DNA of 12,391 bases from Comamonas sp. (GTDB lineage Bacteria > Pseudomonadota > Gammaproteobacteria > Burkholderiales > Burkholderiaceae_C), in the NCBI GenBank assembly GCA_019236485.1, contig JAFAIY010000372.1, positions 1-12,391 of the forward strand. Direction: 5' to 3'. Position 1 is the first letter of the stretch. Each line of letters begins with the position of its first letter. The notes below the pieces were generated by a model. The model was not told where the DNA came from and searched no databases. It was given only the letters and a program-made list of their open reading frames with translations. Positions 1-6,766 of this stretch are shown here, piece after piece. The translations under genes and the position numbers were made by a program.

Positions 1-527
1 GCAAATCCGTGCTGCTGCGCCTGATCGCCGACCTGGACCCGGGCCTGGGCGAGGTCTGGCTGGACGGCCGGCCGCGCAGCAGCTTCAGCGGCCCCGCATG
101 GCGCGGCCAGGTCATGTATCTGGCCGCCGAGCCCGCCTGGTGGAGCAGCGAGCTGGCCGCACATTTCGATGCCGCGGCCTGGCAGCAACTGCCGGCGCTG
201 GCGCTGCGCCTGGGCCTGCGCGAGCAGGCGCTGCAGACCCCGGTGCCGCAGCTGTCGACGGGCGAGCGCCAGCGGCTGGCCCTGCTGCGGGCCCTGCTGC
301 GCAAGCCCAGGGTCCTGCTGCTGGACGAGCCCACGGCGGCGCTGGACGAGGACTCGACCCGCTGCGTGGAGCTGCTGCTGGAAGAGCAGCGCTGCGCGGG
401 CCTGGCCATGCTCTGGGTCACCCACTCCAGGGCTCAGGCCGAGCGCATGGGCTGCGGCCGGCCCTGCCTGTGGCTGGAGCATGGGCGGCTGCATGACGCT
501 GTCCCCGGCGCCGAGGTCCGGCCATGA
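1..527 (+). CDS. fetA: FetA-type ABC transporter ATP-binding protein (5' truncated)
   Basis: ATPase partner of the permease that follows; the pair matches E. coli FetA/FetB (YbbL/YbbM), linked to iron efflux and peroxide resistance. The reading frame is open at the window edge (first full codon at base 3) and begins inside the Walker A motif: only GKS is visible before LLRLIADL, so roughly the first 35-45 residues lie outside. Present are the signature LSTGERQ, Walker B VLLLDEPTAALD and the H-loop WVTHS. The GTG at base 9 is internal, not a start. Where the Q-loop glutamine is expected (about bases 117-134) the protein reads YLAAEP, with no Gln. The stop overlaps the fetB start as ATGA, indicating translational coupling. 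The family call is firm; the iron role is inferred from the FetB partner. Confidence 0.88.
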   Translation, partial: KSVLLRLIADLDPGLGEVWLDGRPRSSFSGPAWRGQVMYLAAEPAWWSSELAAHFDAAAWQQLPALALRLGLREQALQTPVPQLSTGERQRLALLRALLRKPRVLLLDEPTAALDEDSTRCVELLLEEQRCAGLAMLWVTHSRAQAERMGCGRPCLWLEHGRLHDAVPGAEVRP

Positions 528-1324
528 ACAGCGTCATCCATCTGCAGTTCGGCGATCTGATGCTGGCCGCCCTGCTGGTGCTGGCCAGCTCCGCCGCCTC
601 CTGGGCTCTGCGGCTGCAGGTCCAGCAGCAGGTGCTGATCGCCGCGGCCCGCATGGTGGTCCAGCTGCTGCTCGTGGGCTGGGTGCTGCGCTGGGTATTC
701 CAGTCGGCATCGGCGGGCATGACGCTGCTGGTCGTCGTCTTCATGATCGCCGCCGCCGCGCGCGAAGTGGCCGGGCGCCCGCACCAGCACCTGAAGCGCG
801 CCGGCAACTATCCGATTGCGGGCCTGGTGGTCGCGAGCTCCAGCATCGCCACCGTGGTGCTGGCCCTGATGACGGCCGTGCGGCCCGAGCCCTGGTATGA
901 CGCGCGCTATGCGATTCCGCTCATGGGCATCGTGCTGGGCGCCGTGCTCAACTCCGCCAGCCTGGGGCTGGACAGTTTTTTTGACGGCGTGCAGCACGGC
1001 CGGGCCGCCATCGAGGCCCAGCTGGCCCTGGGCACGGACATGCGCGAAGCACTGGCCCAGCATGTGCGCGCCGCCATACGCCGCGGCCTGGTACCCATCA
1101 TCAACCAGATGTCCGCGGCCGGATTGATCACCCTGCCCGGCATCATGACCGGCCAGATCCTGGGTGGTATGGACCCTGTGGAGGCCGCCAAATACCAGAT
1201 CCTGCTGCTGTTTCTGCTCACCGGAGCCGGCGGCCTGGCGGCCGTGGCCAGCGTTTTCCTGGCTGCGCGCGCGCTGACCGACGAACGCGAGCGCCTGCGG
1301 CTGGACCGGCTGCAGTCAGCCTGA
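524..1324 (+). CDS. fetB: FetB-type (UPF0014) inner-membrane permease
   Basis: Membrane component of a FetAB-type ABC transporter, 266 residues, close to the usual 250-270. Hydrophobic segments cover most of the protein. The UPF0014 hallmarks are easily read: AIPLMGIVLGAVLNSASLGL, a cytoplasmic stretch with LALG and REAL, IINQMSAAGLITLPGIMTG, and MDPVEAAKYQI before the last helices. The start ATG overlaps the preceding ATPase stop by 4 bases and has a GAGG Shine-Dalgarno element 7 bases upstream. The 3' end overlaps the convergent aminotransferase gene by 9 bases, leaving no room for an intergenic terminator. In E. coli the complex is reported to export iron and protect against oxidative stress; here that is inferred by family. 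Confidence 0.92.
   Translation: MNSVIHLQFGDLMLAALLVLASSAASWALRLQVQQQVLIAAARMVVQLLLVGWVLRWVFQSASAGMTLLVVVFMIAAAAREVAGRPHQHLKRAGNYPIAGLVVASSSIATVVLALMTAVRPEPWYDARYAIPLMGIVLGAVLNSASLGLDSFFDGVQHGRAAIEAQLALGTDMREALAQHVRAAIRRGLVPIINQMSAAGLITLPGIMTGQILGGMDPVEAAKYQILLLFLLTGAGGLAAVASVFLAARALTDERERLRLDRLQSA
542..559 (+). repeat. 18-base repeat, copy in fetB (encodes LQFGDL)
   Basis: CTGCAGTTCGGCGATCTG near the 5' end of fetB recurs exactly, inverted, at 2477-2494 near the 5' end of the aminotransferase gene. In both genes it is read in the same frame as LQFGDL. It is probably a coincidence helped by codon bias. Confidence 0.4.
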
Positions 1325-2533
1325 GCGCGGCAGCAGGCGCTGCAGATCGCTCAGCAGCCGCTCGAACCGGCAGTCATCCAGCCAGGGGCTGTTGCTGATC
1401 GCCAGCAGGCGCTGGGCCCAGTCGCGTGCCCGGTCCACAGCGTCGCCGCCCGCGGCGCCCAGCACATGGTCATAGCGGCCGTAGTCGGGCAGCACATGCA
1501 CAAACGGCAGGGACAGCCCGCTGCCGTCGCCCCAATGGGACTGGAGAAAATCGTCGCGCAGCTGCCCACTCGGCAGGCGCAGCAGAATCACGGGCCATAC
1601 GCCCTGGGCGCCGCAGGCAGCATCGGCGACCACCTCCAGCCCCAGGGCCTGCAGCCGCGCCACGCGGCCCATAGCCCGCTGCTGCGCCTCGCGCTGGAAG
1701 GCCTCGAGCCGGCGCAGCGCATTCGCGCCCACGCGCTGGCGCCAGCGACCCAGCGCATGCTGCGGAATGAAGTCCCCAAAGTCGTCCCCGGCGGCCTCGA
1801 CCCAGTCGCGGCGCGACAGCGCCTGTGCCAGAGGCCGGCCATAGGCCAGACCCAGGCCCAAGGGCCGGTACAGGGCCGCATAGCCGAGCAGCTCCACGCA
1901 GCGGCGCAGCTCCCAGCCCGGGTTGAAGCCTGCCGCGCTGGCCTGGCGCAGCGCTGTGCGCATGGAGGCCTCGCGCGCCACCAGCACCCCGCCCTCGAAG
2001 GTGCTCAACCCCTTGCCCACGGCCAGACTGAAAAAGCCCAGATCGCCTCTGAGGCCTACCGACTCACCGCCGCTGCGCGCTCCCAGCGCCTGGGCCGCGT
2101 CCTCGATCACATAGGCGCCTACCGCGCGCGCGCAGGCCAGGGCCTGGTCCACATCGGCAACACGGCCGCATAAATGGGTAGGCAGCACGGCCAGCGTCCT
2201 GGCGCTGCACAGCCCGCGCAGCGCATCAGGGTCCATGTCCAGGGCGTCGGCGCGCAGATCGCACAGGCGCAGCTGCAGCCCGCACTGCGCAATCGCCAGC
2301 GCGACCAGCGGGCAGGTATAGGCCGGCGCGACGACCTCGCTGCGCCCCGGCTCGAGCGCCTTGAGCGCGCGCAGCGCGACCATGAGCGCCGAGGTACCCG
2401 AGCATTCCAGCTGCAGCTCGGGCAGCTGCAGCCAGGCCGCCAGATCGCGGCCCAGATCGCCGCCCCGCCAGGGCAGCAGATCGCCGAACTGCAGCGGCAG
2501 GCCCGCGGTAGGCGGCACGGTGGGCAGGCGCAT
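1316..2533 (-). CDS. DegT/DnrJ/EryC1/StrS-type PLP-dependent aminotransferase
   Basis: Predicted fold-type I PLP aminotransferase of the sugar-aminotransferase family, 405 residues against a usual 360-400. Seen: SGTSAL (45-50, phosphate-cup region), VIEDAAQALG with Asp145 (pyridine-nitrogen contact), and FFSLAVGKGLSTFEGG with Lys174 as the expected Schiff-base lysine. The core therefore looks catalytically intact. Odd: the usual G-Y-N-Y-R-like block near 210-260 is not recognisable. Instead there is an extra stretch (about 205-256) with a hydrophobic core LLGYAALYRPLGLGLAYG (215-232), which could contact membrane or a lipid-linked substrate. Last gene of the nine-gene minus-strand operon; its ATG is one base after the upstream SMR-like stop. 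Substrate unknown. ArnB belongs to this family and also works beside SMR-like flippase subunits, but this is an analogy only. Confidence 0.82.
   Translation of the reverse strand: MRLPTVPPTAGLPLQFGDLLPWRGGDLGRDLAAWLQLPELQLECSGTSALMVALRALKALEPGRSEVVAPAYTCPLVALAIAQCGLQLRLCDLRADALDMDPDALRGLCSARTLAVLPTHLCGRVADVDQALACARAVGAYVIEDAAQALGARSGGESVGLRGDLGFFSLAVGKGLSTFEGGVLVAREASMRTALRQASAAGFNPGWELRRCVELLGYAALYRPLGLGLAYGRPLAQALSRRDWVEAAGDDFGDFIPQHALGRWRQRVGANALRRLEAFQREAQQRAMGRVARLQALGLEVVADAACGAQGVWPVILLRLPSGQLRDDFLQSHWGDGSGLSLPFVHVLPDYGRYDHVLGAAGGDAVDRARDWAQRLLAISNSPWLDDCRFERLLSDLQRLLPRSG
2477..2494 (-). repeat. 18-base repeat, copy in aminotransferase gene (encodes LQFGDL)
   Basis: Inverted exact copy of 542-559, encoding residues 14-19 of the aminotransferase (LQFGDL). 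Confidence 0.4.
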
Positions 2534-2534
2534 C

Positions 2535-2924
2535 TCAGCGGGCCTTGGGCGCGAGCTCGTTCGTTTCGCTCACGGCCAGACACATGATGCCGGCCACGAT
2601 GAACAGGCAGCCGATGATCTGCGGCCAGCCTATAGGCTCGTTGAACAGCCAGTACGACACGCCCAGGACCGAGATGATCTCGAGGTGCGAAGCCGCAAAT
2701 GCCGGGCCGATGGGCGCATGCCTGAGCAGACTCATCCAGGTGAAGAAGGCACCGATATAGCCGACGAAGGCGCCATAGATCCAGGGCTGGCCGAACACCC
2801 GCACCAGCCATGCGGCCGAGAACTCCAGCGGCAGGGCCGACTCGCCGGCGTACTTGAAGCTGAGCTGGGCCAGGGTGTCGAAGGCCATGAGCACCAGAAA
2901 GCCGATGATATAAAAGCGTTTCAT
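2535..2924 (-). CDS. SMR/EamA-like four-helix membrane protein (subunit B)
   Basis: A 129-residue protein with four predicted helices (about 4-24, 45-67, 76-95, 103-119), the size of one SMR or ArnE/ArnF subunit. TM1 carries D16-T-L-A-Q-L-S-F-K, in the place where SMR proteins have their transport Glu. The loop before TM4 has NEP, like the Glu of EamA repeats. Positive residues at the N terminus (KR) and in the TM2-TM3 loop, with acidic residues in the other loops, predict N-inside, the opposite of the paralogue at 3066-3437. The start has only a weak ribosome site (TAAAG). It follows a 141-base spacer and is coupled to the aminotransferase by a one-base gap. Probably one half of a heterodimeric flippase or exporter; substrate unknown. 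Confidence 0.8.
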   Translation of the reverse strand: MKRFYIIGFLVLMAFDTLAQLSFKYAGESALPLEFSAAWLVRVFGQPWIYGAFVGYIGAFFTWMSLLRHAPIGPAFAASHLEIISVLGVSYWLFNEPIGWPQIIGCLFIVAGIMCLAVSETNELAPKAR

Positions 2925-2939
2925 CTTTAGTTATCCGTG

Positions 2940-2968
2940 GCGTTGTGCTTTACCGCAACGCTTAAAGC
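2940..2968 (-). repeat. Two interleaved inverted repeats upstream of the SMR-like gene
   Basis: GCGTTG (2940-2945) pairs with CAACGC (2956-2961), and GCTTTA (2947-2952) pairs with TAAAGC (2963-2968). The arms interleave, so in RNA the two hairpins exclude each other. They end 15 bases before the ATG at 2924, just upstream of the weak ribosome site. The same stretch can be read as a poor promoter (TTGCGG, 17 bases, GATAAC on the minus strand) that would start almost at the ATG. Function unproven. Confidence 0.35.
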
Positions 2969-3003
2969 CAGCCTGTTCCAGGCCAGGGACAGCGAGCCAG
3001 GGC

Positions 3004-3075
3004 CCAGGCGGCCCCGCCGCCCCGCAGCGAAGCTGTCGTCCCCTTGGGGGAAGGCGCAAGGCGCCTCAGGGGGTC
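3004..3075 (-). repeat. Palindromic intergenic repeat (REP-like), overlapping a stop codon
   Basis: A GC-rich block with three adjacent hairpins: AGGCGC/GCGCCT (3052-3057 with 3061-3066, loop AAG), CCCC/GGGG (3040-3043 with 3046-3049, loop TT), and CAGC/GCTG (3025-3028 with 3032-3035, loop GAA). On the minus strand it opens GACCCCCTGAGG, whose TGA is the stop codon of the SMR-like gene ending at 3066. From memory, very similar blocks occur many times at gene ends in Comamonadaceae genomes. No T-tract follows the hairpins, so it is not a classical terminator. Outer limits are approximate. Confidence 0.55.
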
Positions 3076-3437
3076 AGTCCAACCACCGCCACGCCGATGG
3101 AGACCAGCACGATGCCGGCCACGCGCATGGGCGCCAGCCTTTCCTTGAACAGCACGCGCCCCAGAATCATGATGGCGACGATATTGATCGAGCCCAGCAG
3201 CACGCCGTCGGACAGCGGCACCAGCGACAGGAACGCCAGCCAGACCAGGAATTCCGCCACATAGCAGGCCACGCCGACCCAGAGCCAGGGCCGCGCCAGC
3301 ATGAAGCGCCAGCGCTCCATGCCGTCCCGCTCACCGGGCTCGCTGGCCGCGGCCTTGAAGGCCAGCTGTCCGCCGCTGTCGACCAGCACATTGAGCACCC
3401 ACAGCGTCACCACCAGGGGCGAAAGATCACTGCCCAT
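3066..3437 (-). CDS. SMR/EamA-like four-helix membrane protein (subunit A)
   Basis: A 123-residue protein with four predicted helices (about 9-28, 51-70, 77-94, 105-121). TM1 carries D20-S-G-G-Q-L-A-F-K, aligning with D-T-L-A-Q-L-S-F-K of the paralogue at 2535-2924; LFKER before TM4 aligns with its LFNEP. The N terminus is acidic (MGSD), while the TM1-TM2 and TM3-TM4 loops are rich in Arg/Lys, predicting N-outside. The two proteins thus look like an antiparallel heterodimer of the ArnE/ArnF or paired-SMR kind. The start overlaps the hydrolase stop by 11 bases with AAGGA 5 bases upstream of the ATG. The gene ends inside a palindromic repeat that supplies its TGA. Substrate unknown. Confidence 0.8.
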   Translation of the reverse strand: MGSDLSPLVVTLWVLNVLVDSGGQLAFKAAASEPGERDGMERWRFMLARPWLWVGVACYVAEFLVWLAFLSLVPLSDGVLLGSINIVAIMILGRVLFKERLAPMRVAGIVLVSIGVAVVGLTP

Positions 3438-4353
3438 GCGCTTCCTTGGCCGGCGTTGCGGCGTTGGCGATGTTCGCCACGAATTCGTTCATCTTGGCGA
3501 TCACGGTACGGCGCTCGCGGTCGATGGTGATCATGTGATAGCAGTTGTCTAGCAGCACCAGCTCCACATGGGCGTTCTTCGCGCCGCGCTCTATGTCGTA
3601 GGCATTGCTGACCGAAGAGATGTCGTCGTCCTTGGCATGGAGGACCAGGCAGGGCGAGCGCAGCCTGTCCAGCTGCGCGAGCACATGGGCCGACAGGGCT
3701 CTGAGCTCGATGATGCTCCACCAGGGATTGCCGGGCAGGCCGGCGGCCGCGCTGTCGCCGCTGTGCATCTGCTCGACGATGCGCGCGCGCAGCGCCTCGT
3801 CCTTGATGCCGTAGGGCGGCGCTTCCATGAAGACGCTGCGGCGGCCTATGCCCAGCAGGCGGAACAGCGGCAGCAGAAACGCCAGCCGCGTGTAGAACGG
3901 GATGCTCCAGCCGTCATAGCGGAAGGTGGTGGACAGCGCGCAGACGCCGGCCACCTGCTCCGGGTTGCGCTCGGCCACGGCCAGGGACAGCAAGGCCCCC
4001 ATGGACAGGCCGCCGACCACCACATGGTCCACATGCCGGGCAAAGCGCTGCAGGCCGGACTCGGCGCTGGCCAGCCAGTCGGTCCAGCGGGACTCGACCA
4101 GGTCTTCCATGCTGCCGCAGTGGCCCGCCAGCTGCACGCCATAGACCGTGAAGCCCTGCTTGTTCAGGCCCTTGCCCAGCAGGCGCATTTCCGCAGGAGT
4201 GCCCGTGAGGCCGTGGATCAGCAGCACGCCGGTACGCGCGTTGGGCCCCGCGCCCGGCATGACGAACTCATGCGGCGTGAGGCACAGCGCCTGCAGTGCG
4301 GCTTCGTTCCGGGATTCGGCCTGCATCAGTGCAAAGCCATCAAGCGCATTCAT
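3427..4353 (-). CDS. Alpha/beta hydrolase, carboxylesterase/monoacylglycerol-lipase-like
   Basis: A 308-residue serine hydrolase. Seen: LLIHGLTGTP (44-53, oxyanion-hole HG), nucleophile elbow G-G-L-S117-M-G, acid region LHAKDDD (238-244), and His273 in CYHMITID, which closely resembles the H-x-I-T-x-D ending of Est30-type carboxylesterases. A cap region with hydrophobic stretches (FYTRLAFLLPLFRLLGIG, 153-170) suggests an acyl or lipid-like substrate. No signal peptide, so it is probably cytoplasmic. The frame is open much further upstream, but ATG at 4353 is chosen because it overlaps the phosphatase stop as ATGA and has GGAG 8 bases upstream. In the operon it could hydrolyse or transfer an acyl group on the exported compound; that role is inferred. 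Confidence 0.88.
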   Translation of the reverse strand: MNALDGFALMQAESRNEAALQALCLTPHEFVMPGAGPNARTGVLLIHGLTGTPAEMRLLGKGLNKQGFTVYGVQLAGHCGSMEDLVESRWTDWLASAESGLQRFARHVDHVVVGGLSMGALLSLAVAERNPEQVAGVCALSTTFRYDGWSIPFYTRLAFLLPLFRLLGIGRRSVFMEAPPYGIKDEALRARIVEQMHSGDSAAAGLPGNPWWSIIELRALSAHVLAQLDRLRSPCLVLHAKDDDISSVSNAYDIERGAKNAHVELVLLDNCYHMITIDRERRTVIAKMNEFVANIANAATPAKEAHGQ

Positions 4354-5063
4354 GCCAGCTGCTCCACGCCCAGAATCACCTGCTCCAGCAAGGCCGTGGC
4401 CTGGCCGAAATGCTCGAAGCTCGCATGCTCTATGCCCCGACTCCGGCAATAGTCGATGAGCTTGTACTTGGCCAGCACGAAGTCGGCCTTGCCCGAGACG
4501 CAGAAATCCGATGTGCTGTCGCCGATGTAGAGCACGCGGCCGTGCAGCGCCTGCTGCTCGGCCAGGCGCTCGCATTTGCAGTTGCCGCTGGCGCGCGCGC
4601 AGTGCTTGCTGGCCCAGGGCGACTCCAGCCGCCAGCTGCGCGCGCCCGTCTGCACCAGGTGGTTGGCGATGACTTCCAGCTCGCCCAGGCCGTGCCGCGC
4701 CAGCACATGGCGGATCGCGTAGTCGATGCCGTCGCTGACCACCTGCACCTTGATGCCGTGGGCCTGGGCTTCGCCGACGAAGCCCGCGAACTGCGCGTCG
4801 ATCTCTATCGTGTCCAGATGGGATTGCAGCTCGGCCTCGCTCATGTCCAGCAGTGCGACCTGGCCCTTCATGCATTCGCGCGAACCTATGTCGCCGCGCT
4901 CCCAGGCCTCTTCCAGCTCCTGCCAGCCGGGCTTGCCGAAGCGGTTGAGCAGGGTGTCGGTCACGTCGAGCAGGCTGATGGTGCCGTCGAAATCGCTTTG
5001 CACCATCCAGCCCGTGCGGGATGCGGAATTCTGTGCGGGATAAATGGGAATGCGCTTATTCAT
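4350..5063 (-). CDS. HAD-IB phosphatase, MtnX-like
   Basis: A 237-residue haloacid-dehalogenase phosphatase. Motif I is S-D24-F-D26-G-T, motif II V-V-S110-D-G, motif III probably Lys163, and motif IV G-D182-S-T-S-D186. A Cys-containing segment before motif IV (C155, C162, C164 in the order C-x6-C-x-C) resembles the Cys-rich stretch I recall in MtnX (2-hydroxy-3-keto-5-methylthiopentenyl-1-phosphate phosphatase). No other methionine-salvage gene is visible, so a different phosphomonoester, probably an intermediate of this operon's product, is more likely. No signal peptide. The start overlaps the HlyD-type gene's stop by 8 bases (ATGAATAA), with AAGGG 9 bases upstream; its own stop overlaps the next start by 4 bases. 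Confidence 0.87.
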   Translation of the reverse strand: MNKRIPIYPAQNSASRTGWMVQSDFDGTISLLDVTDTLLNRFGKPGWQELEEAWERGDIGSRECMKGQVALLDMSEAELQSHLDTIEIDAQFAGFVGEAQAHGIKVQVVSDGIDYAIRHVLARHGLGELEVIANHLVQTGARSWRLESPWASKHCARASGNCKCERLAEQQALHGRVLYIGDSTSDFCVSGKADFVLAKYKLIDYCRSRGIEHASFEHFGQATALLEQVILGVEQLA

Positions 5064-5991
5064 GGAAGCTGACCCTTACGTTCTGGCCCACCTTGGCATT
5101 GGCCGGGGGCTGATCAAACACCAGCACGCTTTCCACCACGCGCACCGGACCGCGCTGCGTGTCGTCCTGCAGGCGCGCCGTGCCGTAGATGGGGCTGATG
5201 CGTTGTACTGTGGCGGTAGGGAACTCGGGCTTGCCGGCCGTGCCGTCGCCGTCGACCAGCACCGTGGCCTTCATGCCTTCGCGAATGGCCGGGACAAAGC
5301 TCTCGTTCACCTCGGCGCGCACGATTAGCGGACGCTTGGGCAGCAGCACCATCACATTGCCGCCCGACTGCACCGCGCTGCCCGCATGGGCGTTGATGCG
5401 CACCACCGTGGCGGCTTCCGGCGCACGCAGCTCGTGGCGCTGCTGCAGGGCGCGCAGCTGCTCGGAGCGGTGCTTGGCGACACTGGCTTCGGCGGCCGCG
5501 ATCTCGGCCTCGGCCTGCGCATCGCGCAGAGCCTGGGCGGCCTCGTCCACGTTCTGCTGATCGGCCGCGCCTTCCTTGGCCGCCGCCTGCCAGCGGGCCA
5601 GCGTGGACTTCAGGGCCGGCAGGCGCGCCTGCCGCGTCTTGAGCTTGGTCTGGGCCAGCTGCGCTTCCGAATCGGCCACGGCCAGATCCGCCTTGGCCGC
5701 TTCATCGGCGAGGCGCAGCACGACCTGGCCTTTTTGCACCTGCTGGCCTTCCTTGACCAGCAGTTGCTGCACCACGCCCGAGGTCGCGGGGGCCAGCTCC
5801 AGCAGCCCGCCTTCGACATCGATCTTGCCGCGGGCCACGGCCACGGGGCTGGCGCTGCGCGTCTGGGCCGCTGCCGCGGGGATCAGCGATGCGGTCTCCT
5901 TGCCGCGCGAGCAGCCGCCCAGCGCCAGCAGGGCTGCGGTCAACAAGGTCAATCCCGGCAGGATGCCCAGACTGGAGGGAACACGATTCAT
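5056..5991 (-). CDS. HlyD-family periplasmic adaptor lipoprotein
   Basis: Membrane-fusion protein, 311 residues, expected to link the ABC permease to the outer-membrane factor. The N-terminal signal has a lipobox L-G-G-C27, giving a lipoprotein anchored at Cys27; +2 is Ser, not the Asp inner-membrane retention signal known from E. coli. Then come a lipoyl-like half (about 60-95, TSGVVQQLLVKEGQQVQKGQVVLRL), a long helical hairpin rich in Ala, Gln and Glu (about 96-190), the returning lipoyl half HELRAPEAATV, and a beta-barrel region (225-310). It starts 3 bases after the ATPase stop, with AAGGA within that gene's last codons. It corresponds to DevB in DevBCA systems, but here follows the ATPase. 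Confidence 0.88.
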   Translation of the reverse strand: MNRVPSSLGILPGLTLLTAALLALGGCSRGKETASLIPAAAAQTRSASPVAVARGKIDVEGGLLELAPATSGVVQQLLVKEGQQVQKGQVVLRLADEAAKADLAVADSEAQLAQTKLKTRQARLPALKSTLARWQAAAKEGAADQQNVDEAAQALRDAQAEAEIAAAEASVAKHRSEQLRALQQRHELRAPEAATVVRINAHAGSAVQSGGNVMVLLPKRPLIVRAEVNESFVPAIREGMKATVLVDGDGTAGKPEFPTATVQRISPIYGTARLQDDTQRGPVRVVESVLVFDQPPANAKVGQNVRVSFHE

Positions 5992-5994
5992 GAG

Positions 5995-6756
5995 TTATTC
6001 CTTGATGGGGCTGGTCTGGCGCCAGTCGCTGCGAATGGCGCCGTCTTCCATGCCCAGCACGCGGTCCGCATGGCGCACCAGACGCGGGTCGTGGCTGACG
6101 CAAAGCACGGTCGTGCCGTGATGGCGCGCCGCCCGGTGCAGAATGTCGATCACGCGCTGGCCGCTCTCGGCGTCCAGCGCACTGGTGGGTTCATCGGCAA
6201 ACAGCAGCTGCGGCTCCTTGGCCATGGCGCGCGCAATGGCCACACGCTGCTTTTCGCCGCCGGACAGCTGGGCCGGGCGCATATGGCTGCGGTGGGACAG
6301 GCCCACCTCGTCCAGCGCGGTCTTGGCGCGGCTCAGGGCTTCGCTGTCCTTGAGGCCCATATAGCCCAGGGGCAGCTGCACCTGCTCCAGCGCCGTCAGC
6401 GCGGGGAACAGATTGAAGCCCTGGAACACGAAACCCGTATAGCGCAGGCGGAACTTCTCCAGCGCGCGCTGGCCGAGTTTTGCGAGGTCCTGGCCCAGCA
6501 CCATGGCCTGGCCGCCATCGGGCTTCTGCAGCCCCGACATCAGGGACAGCAGAGTGCTTTTGCCGCAGCCCGAGGGACCCGAGATCAGGCTCAGCTCGCC
6601 CGGATACAGGCTCACGGACAGTCCTTGCAGCACATGCACCTGGACCACGCCCGAGAGAAAGGATTTTTCGAGGTGCACGGCTTCCAGGCTGGGCTTGGCC
6701 CCGTTACGCGCTGCAGCAGAGGTGGTGGCGATGGATTCGGTCGTCATGGATGGCAT
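5995..6756 (-). CDS. ABC transporter ATPase, DevA/MacB/LolD type
   Basis: A 253-residue ATPase energising the adjacent permease. Seen: Walker [10 protein letters not shown] (60-68), Q-loop Gln112 in [13 protein letters not shown] (typical of the MacB/LolD group), signature LSGGEKQ (164-170), Walker [13 protein letters not shown] (184-195) and His222. All catalytic positions are intact. The frame is open further upstream inside the permease gene, but ATG at 6756 is preferred: GAGGTG, overlapping the permease stop, lies 6 bases upstream. ATG at 6747 is an alternative. The first 22 or so residues are a Ser/Thr/Ala-rich extension before the ATPase fold. The stop lies 3 bases before the adaptor gene. 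Confidence 0.92.
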   Translation of the reverse strand: MPSMTTESIATTSAAARNGAKPSLEAVHLEKSFLSGVVQVHVLQGLSVSLYPGELSLISGPSGCGKSTLLSLMSGLQKPDGGQAMVLGQDLAKLGQRALEKFRLRYTGFVFQGFNLFPALTALEQVQLPLGYMGLKDSEALSRAKTALDEVGLSHRSHMRPAQLSGGEKQRVAIARAMAKEPQLLFADEPTSALDAESGQRVIDILHRAARHHGTTVLCVSHDPRLVRHADRVLGMEDGAIRSDWRQTSPIKE

Positions 6757-6766
6757 GGGCAGCACC

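Noticed and set aside
976..982. Run of seven T in fetB, as a phase-variable tract or slippery frameshift site
   Set aside because: It simply encodes Ser-Phe-Phe (AGT TTT TTT) in a normal-length FetB. Seven bases is short for phase variation, and no useful product arises in the other frames.
2940..2968. H-type pseudoknot from the interleaved arms
   Set aside because: The loop that would cross the first stem is only one base, too short to span six base pairs; alternative hairpins are more plausible.
3004..3075. Rho-independent terminator within the operon
   Set aside because: The hairpins are not followed by a T-tract on the minus strand, and two more genes follow in the same direction.
4354..4875. 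Longer alpha/beta hydrolase reading frame starting at 4875
   Set aside because: The added 174 residues lie antisense-free but out of frame over the phosphatase gene, look compositionally like a shadow frame, and ATG at 4353 has an ATGA overlap and a Shine-Dalgarno.
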